From assembly GCF_003015185.1 (NCBI RefSeq), contig NZ_CP027860.1, positions 5,735,001 through 5,799,000 on the forward strand: a stretch of 64,000 nucleotides of DNA, read 5' to 3'. The notes under the pieces were generated by a model that was not told where the DNA came from, did no database searches, and saw only the letters and a program-made list of their open reading frames with translations. Within the stretch, counting starts at the first letter, position 1. Every line of letters begins with the position of its first letter. Positions 1 to 9,549 of the stretch are shown here, one piece after another. This stretch comes from Ahniella affigens. Its GTDB lineage: Bacteria; Pseudomonadota; Gammaproteobacteria; Xanthomonadales; Ahniellaceae. The position numbers and the translations under genes were made by a program.

Positions 1-1286
1 AAATTGCCGAGGTGCGCTTCGAGAATTTGTCTGGTTAGGACCAGGCCAATCCCACTGCCGCCTGGCTTCGTTGTAAAGAACGGCACGAACAAATTGTCGC
101 TGGGCGGAAGCCCTGGGCCGCGATCGCGAACACAGACTCGCAGTCGATGGCCATCGCGCATGGCACTCAGCGTGATGGGTGCCGATTCGGGCGACGCTTC
201 CGCGGCATTCTTCAGCACATTGATGAGCGCCTGCTCGATTTGATCCGGATCCACCATGGCCGACAGTTCGGGATGACAGTCGATCTGGATTGGACGGCGT
301 GGTTCCAGCAGTGCCACGCGTTTCAGCAACTCGGCAAGCCGTGTTGGGCGACGTTTCGGAATCGGCAGCTTGGCGAGCGCGGTATAGCCAGCCATGAAGC
401 GATTCAGTGACGCGGCCCGATCCCCGATCAGGCGCAGACCGTCGACTACATCCTCGCGCCAATCCGAGGGCAGCGGGTCTCGCTGCACTACACTATCCAG
501 ACTCTGCGACAACGATTTGATCGGCGCTAACGAGTTGTTGAGTTCATGCCCCAGCACGCGGATCAGACGCTGCCACGCGAGGCGTTCCTCCTCGCGCAAT
601 GCTCGCGACAAATCCGAGATCACCAGTAGCACGTGCGGCACACCGCCTTGGCGAAACTGCACGGTCGACAGTTCGAAACGGCCGCTGCCGCCAGGGAATT
701 CCCGCCGCACGGTGCGTGACTCGCTGACGGTGAGGCAATCGGCCAAACCGAGCGCCGACGCCGGTTGCCCGATCACACTGGACTGATCCTTGGCGAGCAG
801 CCGCGCCGCCGCCGGGTTCAGCAGCCGGACGTGCTGATGATCGTCAAACGTCAGTACCGCAATGTCGATCTCCTGCACGACTTTGCTCAACAGCGCCAAT
901 GTTTCCTCGACGCGCAGGCGTTGCTCACGCAGTGTCTCGGACAGTGCGTTGACTTCCCAGACCACGTCGCCGATCGCGTCGCCGCGGCGGGCTCTCGAGC
1001 CACGCAGACTGAAATCGCCCTCGCGGAGCGCTTCCAGCAAGTTCGACAGGGTGTAGAGCGGAAACACGACCCGATGCCGAAGCCGGAACGCGAGCATCAG
1101 CGTGACCAGGCAAGCAGGGATCAGTATCCAGGACCACAACGTGACGGGCACAAAGAGCCACATCACGACGAACAGCGTCAGCAGCAACGGTAGTGTCAGC
1201 AGCAGGGCAGACCACAATACACTGGCCTCGAAGCTGAGCTTTGTCGCCTTGCGCGGACCTTCCTGCAAGCCTGGAACCAGGCGCAT
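1..1286 (-). CDS. Sensor histidine kinase, C-terminal end cut by window edge
   Basis: Membrane sensor kinase that should phosphorylate the NtrC-type regulator encoded just upstream. About 428 residues are visible. The N-terminus has two hydrophobic segments (about residues 20-63), then a HAMP-like linker and a PAS-like region (about 120-230). The H-box GHELNNSLAPIKS puts the phosphoacceptor at His247. An ATPase domain with the G-box DRGPGLPP and a later GSGIGL follows, and the frame runs off base 1 without a stop. The start ATG overlaps the regulator stop codon by one base (TGATG), which implies translational coupling. The signal it senses cannot be read from the sequence; the divergent efflux operon suggests an envelope or drug stress signal (inference). 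Confidence 0.9.
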   Translation of the reverse strand, partial: MRLVPGLQEGPRKATKLSFEASVLWSALLLTLPLLLTLFVVMWLFVPVTLWSWILIPACLVTLMLAFRLRHRVVFPLYTLSNLLEALREGDFSLRGSRARRGDAIGDVVWEVNALSETLREQRLRVEETLALLSKVVQEIDIAVLTFDDHQHVRLLNPAAARLLAKDQSSVIGQPASALGLADCLTVSESRTVRREFPGGSGRFELSTVQFRQGGVPHVLLVISDLSRALREEERLAWQRLIRVLGHELNNSLAPIKSLSQSLDSVVQRDPLPSDWREDVVDGLRLIGDRAASLNRFMAGYTALAKLPIPKRRPTRLAELLKRVALLEPRRPIQIDCHPELSAMVDPDQIEQALINVLKNAAEASPESAPITLSAMRDGHRLRVCVRDRGPGLPPSDNLFVPFFTTKPGGSGIGLVLTRQILEAHLGN

Positions 1287-2674
1287 CAGTCCTCTCCTCG
1301 GATCCCGAATTTCTCCAAGCGTCGATACAGTGCGGCCCGGCTCAGGCCGAGCGCCTCGGCGCTGCGTTGGATATTGCCTTGATGGCGCTTCAAGGCATCG
1401 CGGATGAGTGCCTCTTCCTGGTCGTCCAGTGTGGTCGGGCCGGCCGTCGGTGACGCGCCGGGAACGACGGGCTCGCCCGCCTGCGACAGATGCAGCGCAC
1501 TGATCTGATCGGTATGGCTGAGCAGCGCCGCACGCTCCAGAACATGGCTCAGTTCGCGCACATTGCCAGGCCAGTGATACTGCGCGAGTTCACGAAGCGC
1601 GCTCGGGGCTAGGGTCAGCTGGCCGCGTTGATACCGTTTCGCAAAGCGCTCCAGATACACCTCGGCAAGCAAGGGCAGATCGTCGAGCCGGTCGCGCAAG
1701 GGTGGTAACACCAGTTCCACCGTGTTCAGTCGAAACAGCAGGTCCTTCCGGAACCGGCCGTCTTGAACCTCCTTCCGCAAATCGGCATTGGTTGCCGAGA
1801 CCAAGCGCACATCTACACGTGCTGTTCTGGATGAGCCGACGCGCTCGAGTTCGCCGTCCTCCAAAACCCGAAGCAATTTGGGCTGCTGCGACGGCGGGAT
1901 ATTGCCGATTTCATCGAGGAACAGCGTGCCCCCGTCGGCGAGTTCAAACCGCCCGACACGGTCTTGCTTGGCGTCGGTAAATGCGCCTTTGACGTGGCCG
2001 AACATCTCGCTTTCGAACAATTGCTCCGGAATCCCGCCCATGTTGACCTTGATCAGCGAGCGCTCGGCGCGCGTGGATGCAGCGTGCAGCCGCTTCGCAA
2101 GCACACTCTTGCCCGTGCCATTTTCGCCCAAGATCAGCACATTGGCATCGGTCGGTGCGACGCGCTTCAGCATCTCCATCACTTGCAACATGGACTTGGA
2201 CGCTGCGACAAAGGCCTCATCCTGCTCCGAGCGCAGCAATGCATTCTCGGCGTGGAGTCGAGCATTGCGCCGGCGCTCCTCACCGAGCGCAATCTGCGTC
2301 CGGAGAATGCTGAGCAGGCGGTGATTGTCCCAGGGCTTTTCGATGAAATCGGCGGCCCCCGCCTGCATGGCCTGCACGGCGAGATGAATGCTGCCCCATG
2401 CCGTCATGACGACCACCGGTAAATCCGCATCCAGGGCCTTCAGCCGGCGCAGCAAGTCGATCCCTTCCTGGCCCGAGGTCGTATCGCGCGAGTAATTCAG
2501 GTCGATCAGTGCGCACGCGAACTGTTGGCGCCGGACCGCGCTGAGTGCGTTGTCGGGATCGCCTTGCATTTGTGCTTGCAGGCCCTCGGACTTGAGGAGG
2601 AAACGCAGCGCCTCCAACACATCGCGCTGGTCGTCGCAGATCAGGATCGGCAGTTTGCTGGAAATCGCGTTCAT
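1286..2674 (-). CDS. NtrC-family sigma-54-type response regulator
   Basis: A 462-residue DNA-binding response regulator. It has a receiver domain (acidic pair DD near residues 14-15, phosphoacceptor Asp58 in LIDLNY), an AAA+ domain (Walker A GENGTGKS at 183-190, Walker B LFLDE at 251-255) and a C-terminal Fis-type helix-turn-helix. The sigma-54 contact loop reads GAFTDA (230-235) in place of the canonical GAFTGA, a variant I recall from this regulator clade. The ATG at 2674 is preferred over in-frame starts further upstream because it leaves a promoter-sized gap before the divergent efflux operon. It is co-transcribed with the kinase gene downstream. Confidence 0.92.
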   Translation of the reverse strand: MNAISSKLPILICDDQRDVLEALRFLLKSEGLQAQMQGDPDNALSAVRRQQFACALIDLNYSRDTTSGQEGIDLLRRLKALDADLPVVVMTAWGSIHLAVQAMQAGAADFIEKPWDNHRLLSILRTQIALGEERRRNARLHAENALLRSEQDEAFVAASKSMLQVMEMLKRVAPTDANVLILGENGTGKSVLAKRLHAASTRAERSLIKVNMGGIPEQLFESEMFGHVKGAFTDAKQDRVGRFELADGGTLFLDEIGNIPPSQQPKLLRVLEDGELERVGSSRTARVDVRLVSATNADLRKEVQDGRFRKDLLFRLNTVELVLPPLRDRLDDLPLLAEVYLERFAKRYQRGQLTLAPSALRELAQYHWPGNVRELSHVLERAALLSHTDQISALHLSQAGEPVVPGASPTAGPTTLDDQEEALIRDALKRHQGNIQRSAEALGLSRAALYRRLEKFGIRGED

Positions 2675-2750
2675 CCCGCATTGTGACCGATGCCAGGGGG
2701 AGTCGGAAACCGTATCATCCGGCACATCTGACTGGCAGGCGAGGTTGCCG

Positions 2751-3743
2751 ATGCCGCTTTACCGTTATTCCGCGTTTCGTATGGGCCTCGCCGCACTGTG
2801 TGGCGGCGCACTGATGACGGGCTGCCATCAGGCGGTGCCCGATCCAACGCTGCTTGGCACCCTGGAGGCCGACCGGATCGAAATCGTTGCCGAGAGCGCG
2901 GAGCGCATTCTTGCCGAACCGGTACCCGAAGGCACGATGCTGGCGGCCGATACCGTGATTCTGAGCCAGGACCCGGCACGCCTGAATTGGCGGCTTGCTG
3001 CGGAAACTGCCGAGCTCCAGCGCATCCAGGCGCAACTGGCGGAATTGCTCGCGGGTACGAGATTGGAGGACCTCCAGCAAGCCGAGGCGCAATTGGCCTC
3101 GGTGCGGGCGCGCTTGGCGCTGGCTCGGGACGAGCGCGAACGCGCCGAGCAGATGCGCAGTCGTGGCCTCCTGAGCGAGCAGGACCTGGATCGCGCCCGC
3201 CGCAATGTGGAAACGCTGACGAGCGATCAGGCCGCGGCTTCTGCCGTTCTAAAGCGACTGCGGGCTGGCACGCGGACCGAGCAGGTCGATGCAATGCGGG
3301 CCGCAGAAGTCGCCCAGCGGGCGCGGCTTCAGGCCACCGAACTCGAGATCAGTCGCCTGCAACGCACCGCACCGCGTGCCGGCCTGCTCGAAACCCTGGT
3401 ACTGAAAACCGGTGATCAACCCAAGCCGGGCGACGTGCTGGCCGTGATGCTGGCCGCAGACAGTGTCTATGCGCGCGTGTTCGTGCCAGCGCCGTTGCGC
3501 GCTGATTTGCAGTTGGGTCAGGTGCTTGATGTGTCGGTCCAAGGCCTGGATCAGCCGCTGGCCGGGCGCGTCCGTCGGTTGGCCTCGGAGGCGAGCTTTA
3601 CGCCCTATTACGCGCTGCACGGAGACGATGCCGAGCGGCTCAGTTACCTGGCCGAAATTGCGCTGCCCACGGCCAAGCTCGGGGCCGTTCCGTTGGGCGC
3701 GCCGGTGGCCGTCGTGCTGCCCGCGGCCGGAAGCGAGCCATGA
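2751..3743 (+). CDS. HlyD-like periplasmic adaptor lipoprotein of ABC efflux pump
   Basis: A 330-residue membrane-fusion protein that should link the inner-membrane ABC transporter encoded downstream to an outer-membrane channel. The N-terminus is a lipoprotein signal with lipobox LMTGC (Cys25). A long alanine/glutamate/arginine-rich helical hairpin (about 80-200) is followed by a beta-barrel-like region (LVLKTGDQPKPGDVLA, then VYARVFVP). The start ATG at 2751 follows an AGGCGAGG ribosome-binding site. The stop overlaps the ATPase start as ATGA. The layout resembles YbhG/YbhF/YbhR efflux systems; the substrate is unknown. Confidence 0.88.
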   Translation: MPLYRYSAFRMGLAALCGGALMTGCHQAVPDPTLLGTLEADRIEIVAESAERILAEPVPEGTMLAADTVILSQDPARLNWRLAAETAELQRIQAQLAELLAGTRLEDLQQAEAQLASVRARLALARDERERAEQMRSRGLLSEQDLDRARRNVETLTSDQAAASAVLKRLRAGTRTEQVDAMRAAEVAQRARLQATELEISRLQRTAPRAGLLETLVLKTGDQPKPGDVLAVMLAADSVYARVFVPAPLRADLQLGQVLDVSVQGLDQPLAGRVRRLASEASFTPYYALHGDDAERLSYLAEIALPTAKLGAVPLGAPVAVVLPAAGSEP

Positions 3744-4663
3744 GCGATGCCATTACGGCGCGCCAGTTGAGTCGGCGTTTTGGCGACTTGCTGGCGGTGG
3801 ATGGGCTCAATCTGAATGTGGAACGAGGGAGTGTGCACGGATTTCTGGGCCCCAATGGCTCCGGCAAATCAACGACAATCCGGATGCTCGCCGGACTTTT
3901 GATGCCGAGCTCCGGTGATATCGAAGTGCTCGGTCAGAAGTTGCCAGCCGCGGCCGAAGCGGTGCGTCGGCGGATGGGTTACATGACGCAGAAGTTCTCG
4001 CTCTATGAAGACTTGAGCGTCCGCGAGAACCTCGAATTCCTGGCCCACATACACGGGCTCTATGGCGCCAAAGGCCGGCAGCGCGTCAACGAACTGCTTG
4101 GCCGCTATCACCTCGATAGCCGCCAGAAGCAATTGGCTGGCACGCTCTCCGGGGGTGAAAAACAGCGATTGGCGCTGGCGGGCGCGGTGCTGCACGAACC
4201 CGAGCTCCTGCTGCTCGATGAGCCAACGAGCCAAGTCGATCCGCAATCACGCCGCGACTTCTGGGACGCCTTGTTCGATTTGGCGGACGCTGGCACGAGT
4301 CTCTTGGTGTCGACGCACTACATGGACGAAGCCGAGCGTTGCCACCGCTTGGCGATTCTCGATCACGGTCGACTGGTGGCCGAGGGCACGCCGCAACATC
4401 TGATCGAGGCGTTGCCGTTTGTCGTGGTGCGCTTGCACGCCGAGCGGCCGCGGGCGATCCAGCAAGCCTTGAGCGGCGTCGATGGCGTCAGTGGCATTGC
4501 GCAATTGGGTGCCAGCCTTCGCGTGCTGCTGCGGCGCGATCTGGACCGCGATGCGTTAGTAAAGCGTCTGAATCAGCAAGGTTTTTCGGTGCAGATGGAG
4601 GTCATCGCCGGCAATCTGGAAGATGTCTTTGTCGCCGCAACGCATTCCGGAGGCCGTTCATGA
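3740..4663 (+). CDS. ABC transporter ATP-binding protein (ABC-2 efflux type)
   Basis: A 307-residue ATPase with Walker A GPNGSGKST (37-45), Q-loop region MGYMTQK, signature LSGGEKQRLALAGA and Walker B LLLLDEPTSQVDP, followed by the switch-histidine segment LLVSTHYMDEAERC. The C-terminal extension after about residue 215 is typical of the drug-export (CcmA/YbhF) branch. It overlaps the adaptor and the permease genes by four bases each, so the three form one translationally coupled operon. Confidence 0.93.
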   Translation: MSDAITARQLSRRFGDLLAVDGLNLNVERGSVHGFLGPNGSGKSTTIRMLAGLLMPSSGDIEVLGQKLPAAAEAVRRRMGYMTQKFSLYEDLSVRENLEFLAHIHGLYGAKGRQRVNELLGRYHLDSRQKQLAGTLSGGEKQRLALAGAVLHEPELLLLDEPTSQVDPQSRRDFWDALFDLADAGTSLLVSTHYMDEAERCHRLAILDHGRLVAEGTPQHLIEALPFVVVRLHAERPRAIQQALSGVDGVSGIAQLGASLRVLLRRDLDRDALVKRLNQQGFSVQMEVIAGNLEDVFVAATHSGGRS

Positions 4664-5739
4664 ATCTGCGGCGACTGCGTGCGGTGGTGATCAAAGAGCT
4701 GAAACAGCTCCTTCGCGATCGGCTGACCGCGGCGATGATTTTCGGTATTCCGACCTTGCAGTTATTGCTGTTTGGCTTTGCCATCAACACCGATGTGCGT
4801 GGCCTGCATGCGGCCGTCATTGATCAGGCCGACAGCACGGCGAGTCGCGAACTGGTCGCACGCCTCGAGCATTCGCAAGTGGTCACGCTGGTTCATGTCG
4901 GACGCGAGGTCAGCGTCGCCGATCGGCTCATGCAATCAGGCGATGCGAGCGTCATCCTGTTGATTCCCCGTGATTTTGAACGCCGCCTGCAGCGCCCGGG
5001 CGAGCCACCGGCACAGTTGATCGTCGATGCGTCAGATCCCTCGATCCAAGCGGCGGCCCGACAACTGACGGAGCTGCCGTTGCCCGGTGCGAGTCCGACG
5101 AATCGCCTGGCGCTCTTGAATCGTTACAACCCAGAACGGAAGTCTTCAGTCAACACCGTGCCGGGCTTGATCGGTGTGATTCTGACGATGACGATGACCT
5201 TATTCACGGCCGTCGCCATCGTGCGTGAGCGTGAGCGCGGGAATCTCGAAATGCTGATCGCAACGCCGTTGACACCAGGCGAGTTGATTCTCGGCAAAGT
5301 GCTGCCGTTCGTGCTGATTGGGTTGATTCAAGTCACCGTCGTACTGACGCTCGGCGTGTTGATCTTCAGTGTGCCAGTGCGTGGCGAGTTGTGGCAGGTG
5401 TATGTGTCAGCGCTCACTTACATTCTGGCCGCGCTGGGGCTCGGTGTATTCCTGTCGACGTTCGCGCGCACACAATTCCAGGCCATGCAAATGGCGTTCT
5501 TCACGTTTCTGCCGCAAATCCTGATGTCTGGCTTCATGTTTCCGTTTGCCGGCATGCCAAAGGCGGCGCAATGGATCGGCGAGTGCCTGCCGCTGACGCA
5601 TTTCATTCGCCTGGTGCGCGGCATCGTATTGCGTGGCGCAGACTTGCACGAGCTCGCGCGCGAGATCGGCATTCTGCTGCTGTTTTCTGCGATCACGTTG
5701 GGGGCAGCCACCTTGCGCTTCAGAAAGCGGTTGGATTGA
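4660..5739 (+). CDS. ABC-2 type permease
   Basis: A 359-residue inner-membrane permease. One membrane segment near the N-terminus (about residues 20-45, MIFGIPTLQLLLFGFAI) is followed by a large periplasmic loop and then five more hydrophobic segments in the second half (from VPGLIGVILTMTMTLF onward), the usual ABC2_membrane topology. The ATG at 4660 overlaps the ATPase stop (ATGA). A longer upstream reading in the same frame lies inside the ATPase gene and was discarded. It is the last gene of the efflux operon, and only one permease is present, so it presumably works as a homodimer. Confidence 0.92.
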   Translation: MNLRRLRAVVIKELKQLLRDRLTAAMIFGIPTLQLLLFGFAINTDVRGLHAAVIDQADSTASRELVARLEHSQVVTLVHVGREVSVADRLMQSGDASVILLIPRDFERRLQRPGEPPAQLIVDASDPSIQAAARQLTELPLPGASPTNRLALLNRYNPERKSSVNTVPGLIGVILTMTMTLFTAVAIVRERERGNLEMLIATPLTPGELILGKVLPFVLIGLIQVTVVLTLGVLIFSVPVRGELWQVYVSALTYILAALGLGVFLSTFARTQFQAMQMAFFTFLPQILMSGFMFPFAGMPKAAQWIGECLPLTHFIRLVRGIVLRGADLHELAREIGILLLFSAITLGAATLRFRKRLD

Positions 5740-5884
5740 ATTCGGTCTGATCGAAGCAACATCAGCATCCGTAGATTCCGTACGGAACTATTGGTGCCAG
5801 CTGGTGTGCTGATGACAACAAACCTTGAGGCGCTTTGGGGGATATCAAACGGCAACGCGTCAATCCAGTATTCCTGGAGTGATC

Positions 5885-7390
5885 ATGCGAATTCTTTGGT
5901 TAATGAGTCTGTTGTTGTGTGTATTCAGTGCGCCAGTGGAGGCCGTGCGGCGAAACTCTGACGGGCATGGCGAAGTCCTGATCGTGCCTTACTACTCTGT
6001 GCGAACCGGCCGGACCACACTGCTGGCCATTGCGAATCAGCGCGGGCAGGCGAAGGCCGTCAAGGTTCGTGTCCGTGAGTCGCATTTTGGCAAGCTGCTG
6101 ATGCAGTTCAATCTGTACCTCGCACCCCATGATCGATGGTCGGCCACGTTGTTTGAGCACGGTGGCCGAATGGTCATGGGTACCAGTGATCAAAGCTGTA
6201 CGGTCCCTGATCTCATTGGCGATGCCAATGCCCCGCGTGTAGGCGGGCTCGCCTATTGGCCTGCTTCGGATCAGGACTTTACTGGCGACCGTGCAGATGC
6301 CGCTGGCACCGACCTGACTCGGACCCACGAGGGCTCCATTGAAGTGTTTGAGATGGGTGAGGTGCTGCCCGGCGGCTATGGCAGTGCCAACGCACTTGCG
6401 TTTTCGGGGCCAGATCAGGCACAGCCAATGCCGAACGACTGTGCGCGATTGAACCAGGCATTCAGTGTTGGGAATGGCGACGCCGGATATTGGTCGGTAG
6501 ACCCAACTCGCGATTTGGGACCCGCCCAAGGTGGTCTGTCGGCTGAAGCGAGTGTGGTCTATGTTTCAGCCGGGTTCTCGTTGGAAATTCCAGTAGTTGG
6601 GTTGACTGAATTCCGGACACCGACAGCACCCTTGCTGCACACACCGCCGACGGCTTCAAGCCCGGATCTGGACGATGCAGTGAGCGACATCACTTCGGGT
6701 GAGGCGCATGCCTTTGTGAAAGACGAACTAGGCCAAGAGGTACAGCTCCGGTACCCCAGCGCGCAAGCGATTGATGCGGTGTCGGCTGTGCTCACGATGC
6801 CAGGACTGCACGCCGCGTATTCCAAGGCGCGCGCAATTGGTGCCTGGAATGACTGGATACTCGCGCAGCCGACACGTCGGTTTTATGGGTACACGGCACC
6901 ATTCACTGCAGAAACACGCCGCGCTCAATTCGCGAGCCTCCGCTGGCTTGGCAAGCAGGGCGGACCTGGTTTTGATCAGGGCGTGCCGAGCTGCGAGTTT
7001 AACGACGAATGCCCGTTTGGTTCGGTGGACTGGTGGGACATTGCGATCCCGGTCATGACGTTCAACCGAAGTTTGGATACGGTCGTTGGTGCAGTGACTT
7101 ACGGTCATAGAACGGCCTTTCTCGGCACGGAAGGCACTAACCCAGCACCGGATGAAGGTAGCCTGCTAATGGCGTTCGGCTGGCTCGACAGGGCCGCCGG
7201 CGGTGTACGTTACTTCGCGCTACGTCCCGACCTGAATGGTCGTCGGCTTGCTGGCCTGCCGGTGATCGCCTTTGCTGCGATGTCGTACGAGACTGCCTTC
7301 GCCAATTCGGGACGCCACGCCTTGTTTGCAGACACGCGCCTGTTGCCTGCCTACGGGCCGGTCTTTGTCAATGCGGGTGGCTCGCCATGA
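5885..7390 (+). CDS. Secreted protein of unknown function, first of a tandem pair
   Basis: A 501-residue protein with a clear signal peptide (MRILWLMSLLLCVFSAPVEA). It shares a conserved start to the mature part with the next gene: a V-x-P-x-Y/Y-H motif, 'TLLAIANQ' against 'TLFAIENR', and 'FNLYLAPHD' against 'FNLYLGSHD', followed by paired cysteines around SCTVP. I do not recognise a catalytic family; beta-rich predicted content would fit a surface or periplasmic binding module. The start at 5885 is chosen because it begins the signal peptide. It overlaps the next gene by four bases (ATGA), so both are likely made together. Confidence 0.8.
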   Translation: MRILWLMSLLLCVFSAPVEAVRRNSDGHGEVLIVPYYSVRTGRTTLLAIANQRGQAKAVKVRVRESHFGKLLMQFNLYLAPHDRWSATLFEHGGRMVMGTSDQSCTVPDLIGDANAPRVGGLAYWPASDQDFTGDRADAAGTDLTRTHEGSIEVFEMGEVLPGGYGSANALAFSGPDQAQPMPNDCARLNQAFSVGNGDAGYWSVDPTRDLGPAQGGLSAEASVVYVSAGFSLEIPVVGLTEFRTPTAPLLHTPPTASSPDLDDAVSDITSGEAHAFVKDELGQEVQLRYPSAQAIDAVSAVLTMPGLHAAYSKARAIGAWNDWILAQPTRRFYGYTAPFTAETRRAQFASLRWLGKQGGPGFDQGVPSCEFNDECPFGSVDWWDIAIPVMTFNRSLDTVVGAVTYGHRTAFLGTEGTNPAPDEGSLLMAFGWLDRAAGGVRYFALRPDLNGRRLAGLPVIAFAAMSYETAFANSGRHALFADTRLLPAYGPVFVNAGGSP

Positions 7391-8847
7391 TTGCGTTGAT
7401 GCGGTGTGTTCTGCTCGCGGTTCTGCTCGCTCTATTGGCCGGCCCATTGGCAGCGGTCGAGGTATCGGTGCAAGGCGCCCAGGTGCTGCTGTTTCCGCTG
7501 TATCACGCGTCATCGGAGCGCAGCACGCTGTTCGCGATCGAAAATCGCGACAGCGTGCCGAAAGCGGTGTTGATTCGTTTGCGAGAGCAGCGCAATGGTC
7601 GGCCGGTGCTGACGTTCAACCTCTATCTCGGCAGCCATGATCTGTGGACAGCAGCCATTGCCTCAGACCCGACTACGGAAGCACCATTACTGATTACAAC
7701 GGACGAATCCTGCACGGCTCCGGCACTCTACCGTTCCGAAACGTATCGCGGGCGCATTGGTTTGCGACCGTTCGAATACAGTGGCGCCAATCGTGACACC
7801 GGCCCGGAAGATTTGGCGCGCGCTCGAGTCGGCTTTATCGAGGCCATCGATCTCGGCGCTCTGGACCCCGCTGGCGAGCTGGCAACGCTGGTGAATCAGC
7901 AGTCTGCCGGCACTTGCGGTGCATTGGTGGCACGCTTTGCGCCTGGCGCGCCCTGGGCGGTTAATGCGTTGGCCGGATTCTTACCGCCGCGCGGTGGCTT
8001 GTCGGGATTTTCGACCCTGATCGACGTGGCTGCGGGCACCTCATGGGCCATTCCTGTCACGTCGCTCGCAGGGTTTCGCGATCGGCCTGGCCATGCCGAC
8101 CCAGCTCACGGCATTACCTTGGCCGATGCGACCGGGCCAGACCCGGATTGGCTCGATGCGTGGGTGCAAACCGCCCAAGGTCGCATGCGCTATCAATTTC
8201 CGAAAAGCCGCGCGATCGATGCGATCAGTGCAGTGCTGATGAGCGAATCGCTAACCACTCAATACACTATCGAATCGGAGCTCGGTGCGCAGTCCGAGCT
8301 GGTGCTGAGCTTTCCGACGAAATGGGCCTATACCGATCAAGTGTTGACACCGGCTGGTGCCATTCCGCCATTTCAGAGTCTGTTTCAGCAGAATGCCGCG
8401 CGATTCACCGTAAACGGCACCGTTGCCGACGATGATCGGATCTGGTCGCGCGCTTCCTGCCTGCTGTCGGTGAACTCGATCTGGTCCTGCGACGACGTCG
8501 GATTTTTGCCGCCACCGTCACCGCCGCTGCCAACCCTGAGTGGTTCGGTCACGTCAATCTCAATGAATGCGACCGGCGCTACACCCAGTGGACTCATTCC
8601 GGAATTCCGCGTTCAGGATCGAACCTCAATTCCAGTCCGTGGCCGAATCAGCATCGGTCTGCGCAGACCTTTGGACGAGGAGTCTGCGGGGCCGTTGGAA
8701 CTGCGCCCGGACCGCCAGGGGCGAATCCTGAAAGGCCTGCCGGTGCTCGGTGTGCATTTGCAGTCGGCGCGCTATGACAATGCCAGTTCGTATTGGCTCG
8801 GCAGCTACGGCATTGCGCGTGCGTTGCAACCGGCAGGTCAGGAGTGA
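7387..8847 (+). CDS. Secreted protein of unknown function, second of a tandem pair
   Basis: A 486-residue paralogue of the gene upstream. The signal peptide is MIALMRCVLLAVLLALLAGPLAA. Shared landmarks are the opening 'LLFPLYHASSERSTLFAIEN', the SCTAPALY cysteine segment, the 'RAIDAISAVLM' block (against 'QAIDAVSAVLT') and a similar C-terminal domain with 'LKGLPVLGVHLQSARYDNA' against 'LAGLPVIAFAAMSYETA'. The two proteins therefore align over their full length, indicating tandem duplication. Function unknown. Confidence 0.8.
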   Translation: MIALMRCVLLAVLLALLAGPLAAVEVSVQGAQVLLFPLYHASSERSTLFAIENRDSVPKAVLIRLREQRNGRPVLTFNLYLGSHDLWTAAIASDPTTEAPLLITTDESCTAPALYRSETYRGRIGLRPFEYSGANRDTGPEDLARARVGFIEAIDLGALDPAGELATLVNQQSAGTCGALVARFAPGAPWAVNALAGFLPPRGGLSGFSTLIDVAAGTSWAIPVTSLAGFRDRPGHADPAHGITLADATGPDPDWLDAWVQTAQGRMRYQFPKSRAIDAISAVLMSESLTTQYTIESELGAQSELVLSFPTKWAYTDQVLTPAGAIPPFQSLFQQNAARFTVNGTVADDDRIWSRASCLLSVNSIWSCDDVGFLPPPSPPLPTLSGSVTSISMNATGATPSGLIPEFRVQDRTSIPVRGRISIGLRRPLDEESAGPLELRPDRQGRILKGLPVLGVHLQSARYDNASSYWLGSYGIARALQPAGQE

Positions 8848-9072
8848 TGGCGTTGGCAAAGGTCGATCGATGTGATGTGACGCCGACCAATCTTGTTGCT
8901 CGCATGAGCACCGGTATTGCTCTCAGCGTTGCGCCGACCTGTCGACGGGACTCGCTTCAGCGCGAGAGCTCGGACCCATCGAAACAACCGGGCGCGCTCT
9001 GGATCACTCCCGAGCGCGCCGCGATATTGTGGTAGTGCGATGAATCGGAAACTTGCTCCGGGCCTCAGGTAC

Positions 9073-9549
9073 TTATTGACCGTTGCAGAACACTCGCGTC
9101 GTGTATGAGCCGCTCAAGTTGCTGACATTGTTGGTCACGGTCACGGTGACGAACACATATCCCGTGCAGGTCGCAGTAGCCTGGGGTGAAAACGCACTGT
9201 AACTGACCATCGGCTGCGAATTGCCGGTCACAGACCAGGAGTAGCTGAAATGATACGGGTCCTTGTATGGGTCCGCGGTCTGCGGATACGCGTCGCAGAA
9301 GATCTCGCCAGCCAAGCCGTCGCACTCCAACCAGGCACCGTCCAGATAGCTATAGGTGCGGCACGACTTGGCGCCGCTGTTGACCGGGCAATCCTTTTCA
9401 TAGGTGGCGACTTCACTGATCAAACAAGCCTTGTCGATATTGACATCACAGTTGCCGGTCGGCGGCGGATCAGCGAAGGCTGGATTGGAGGCAGTTGCAA
9501 TGAGCAGACAACAGAAGCTGAGCAGCGTGACGAATCGAGCGCGGAACAT
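9073..9549 (-). CDS. Small secreted cysteine-rich protein, unknown function
   Basis: A 158-residue protein with a signal peptide (MFRARFVTLLSFCCLLIATASNPAFA) and about eight cysteines in the mature part, suggesting disulfides and an extracytoplasmic location. The C-terminal third (FSYSWSVTGNSQP, then YVFVTVTVTNNVSNLSG) reads like an immunoglobulin-like or PKD-like beta sandwich. No family recognised. It stands alone, and its promoter would lie in the repeat-containing gap at 9550-9975. Confidence 0.7.
   Translation of the reverse strand: MFRARFVTLLSFCCLLIATASNPAFADPPPTGNCDVNIDKACLISEVATYEKDCPVNSGAKSCRTYSYLDGAWLECDGLAGEIFCDAYPQTADPYKDPYHFSYSWSVTGNSQPMVSYSAFSPQATATCTGYVFVTVTVTNNVSNLSGSYTTRVFCNGQ

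Noticed and set aside
2720-2750. Sigma-54-like TGGCA...TTGC sequence just before the HlyD-like gene
   Set aside because: The spacing between the GG and GC elements is 11 instead of 10 bases, and the -12 element would be only a few bases from the start codon.
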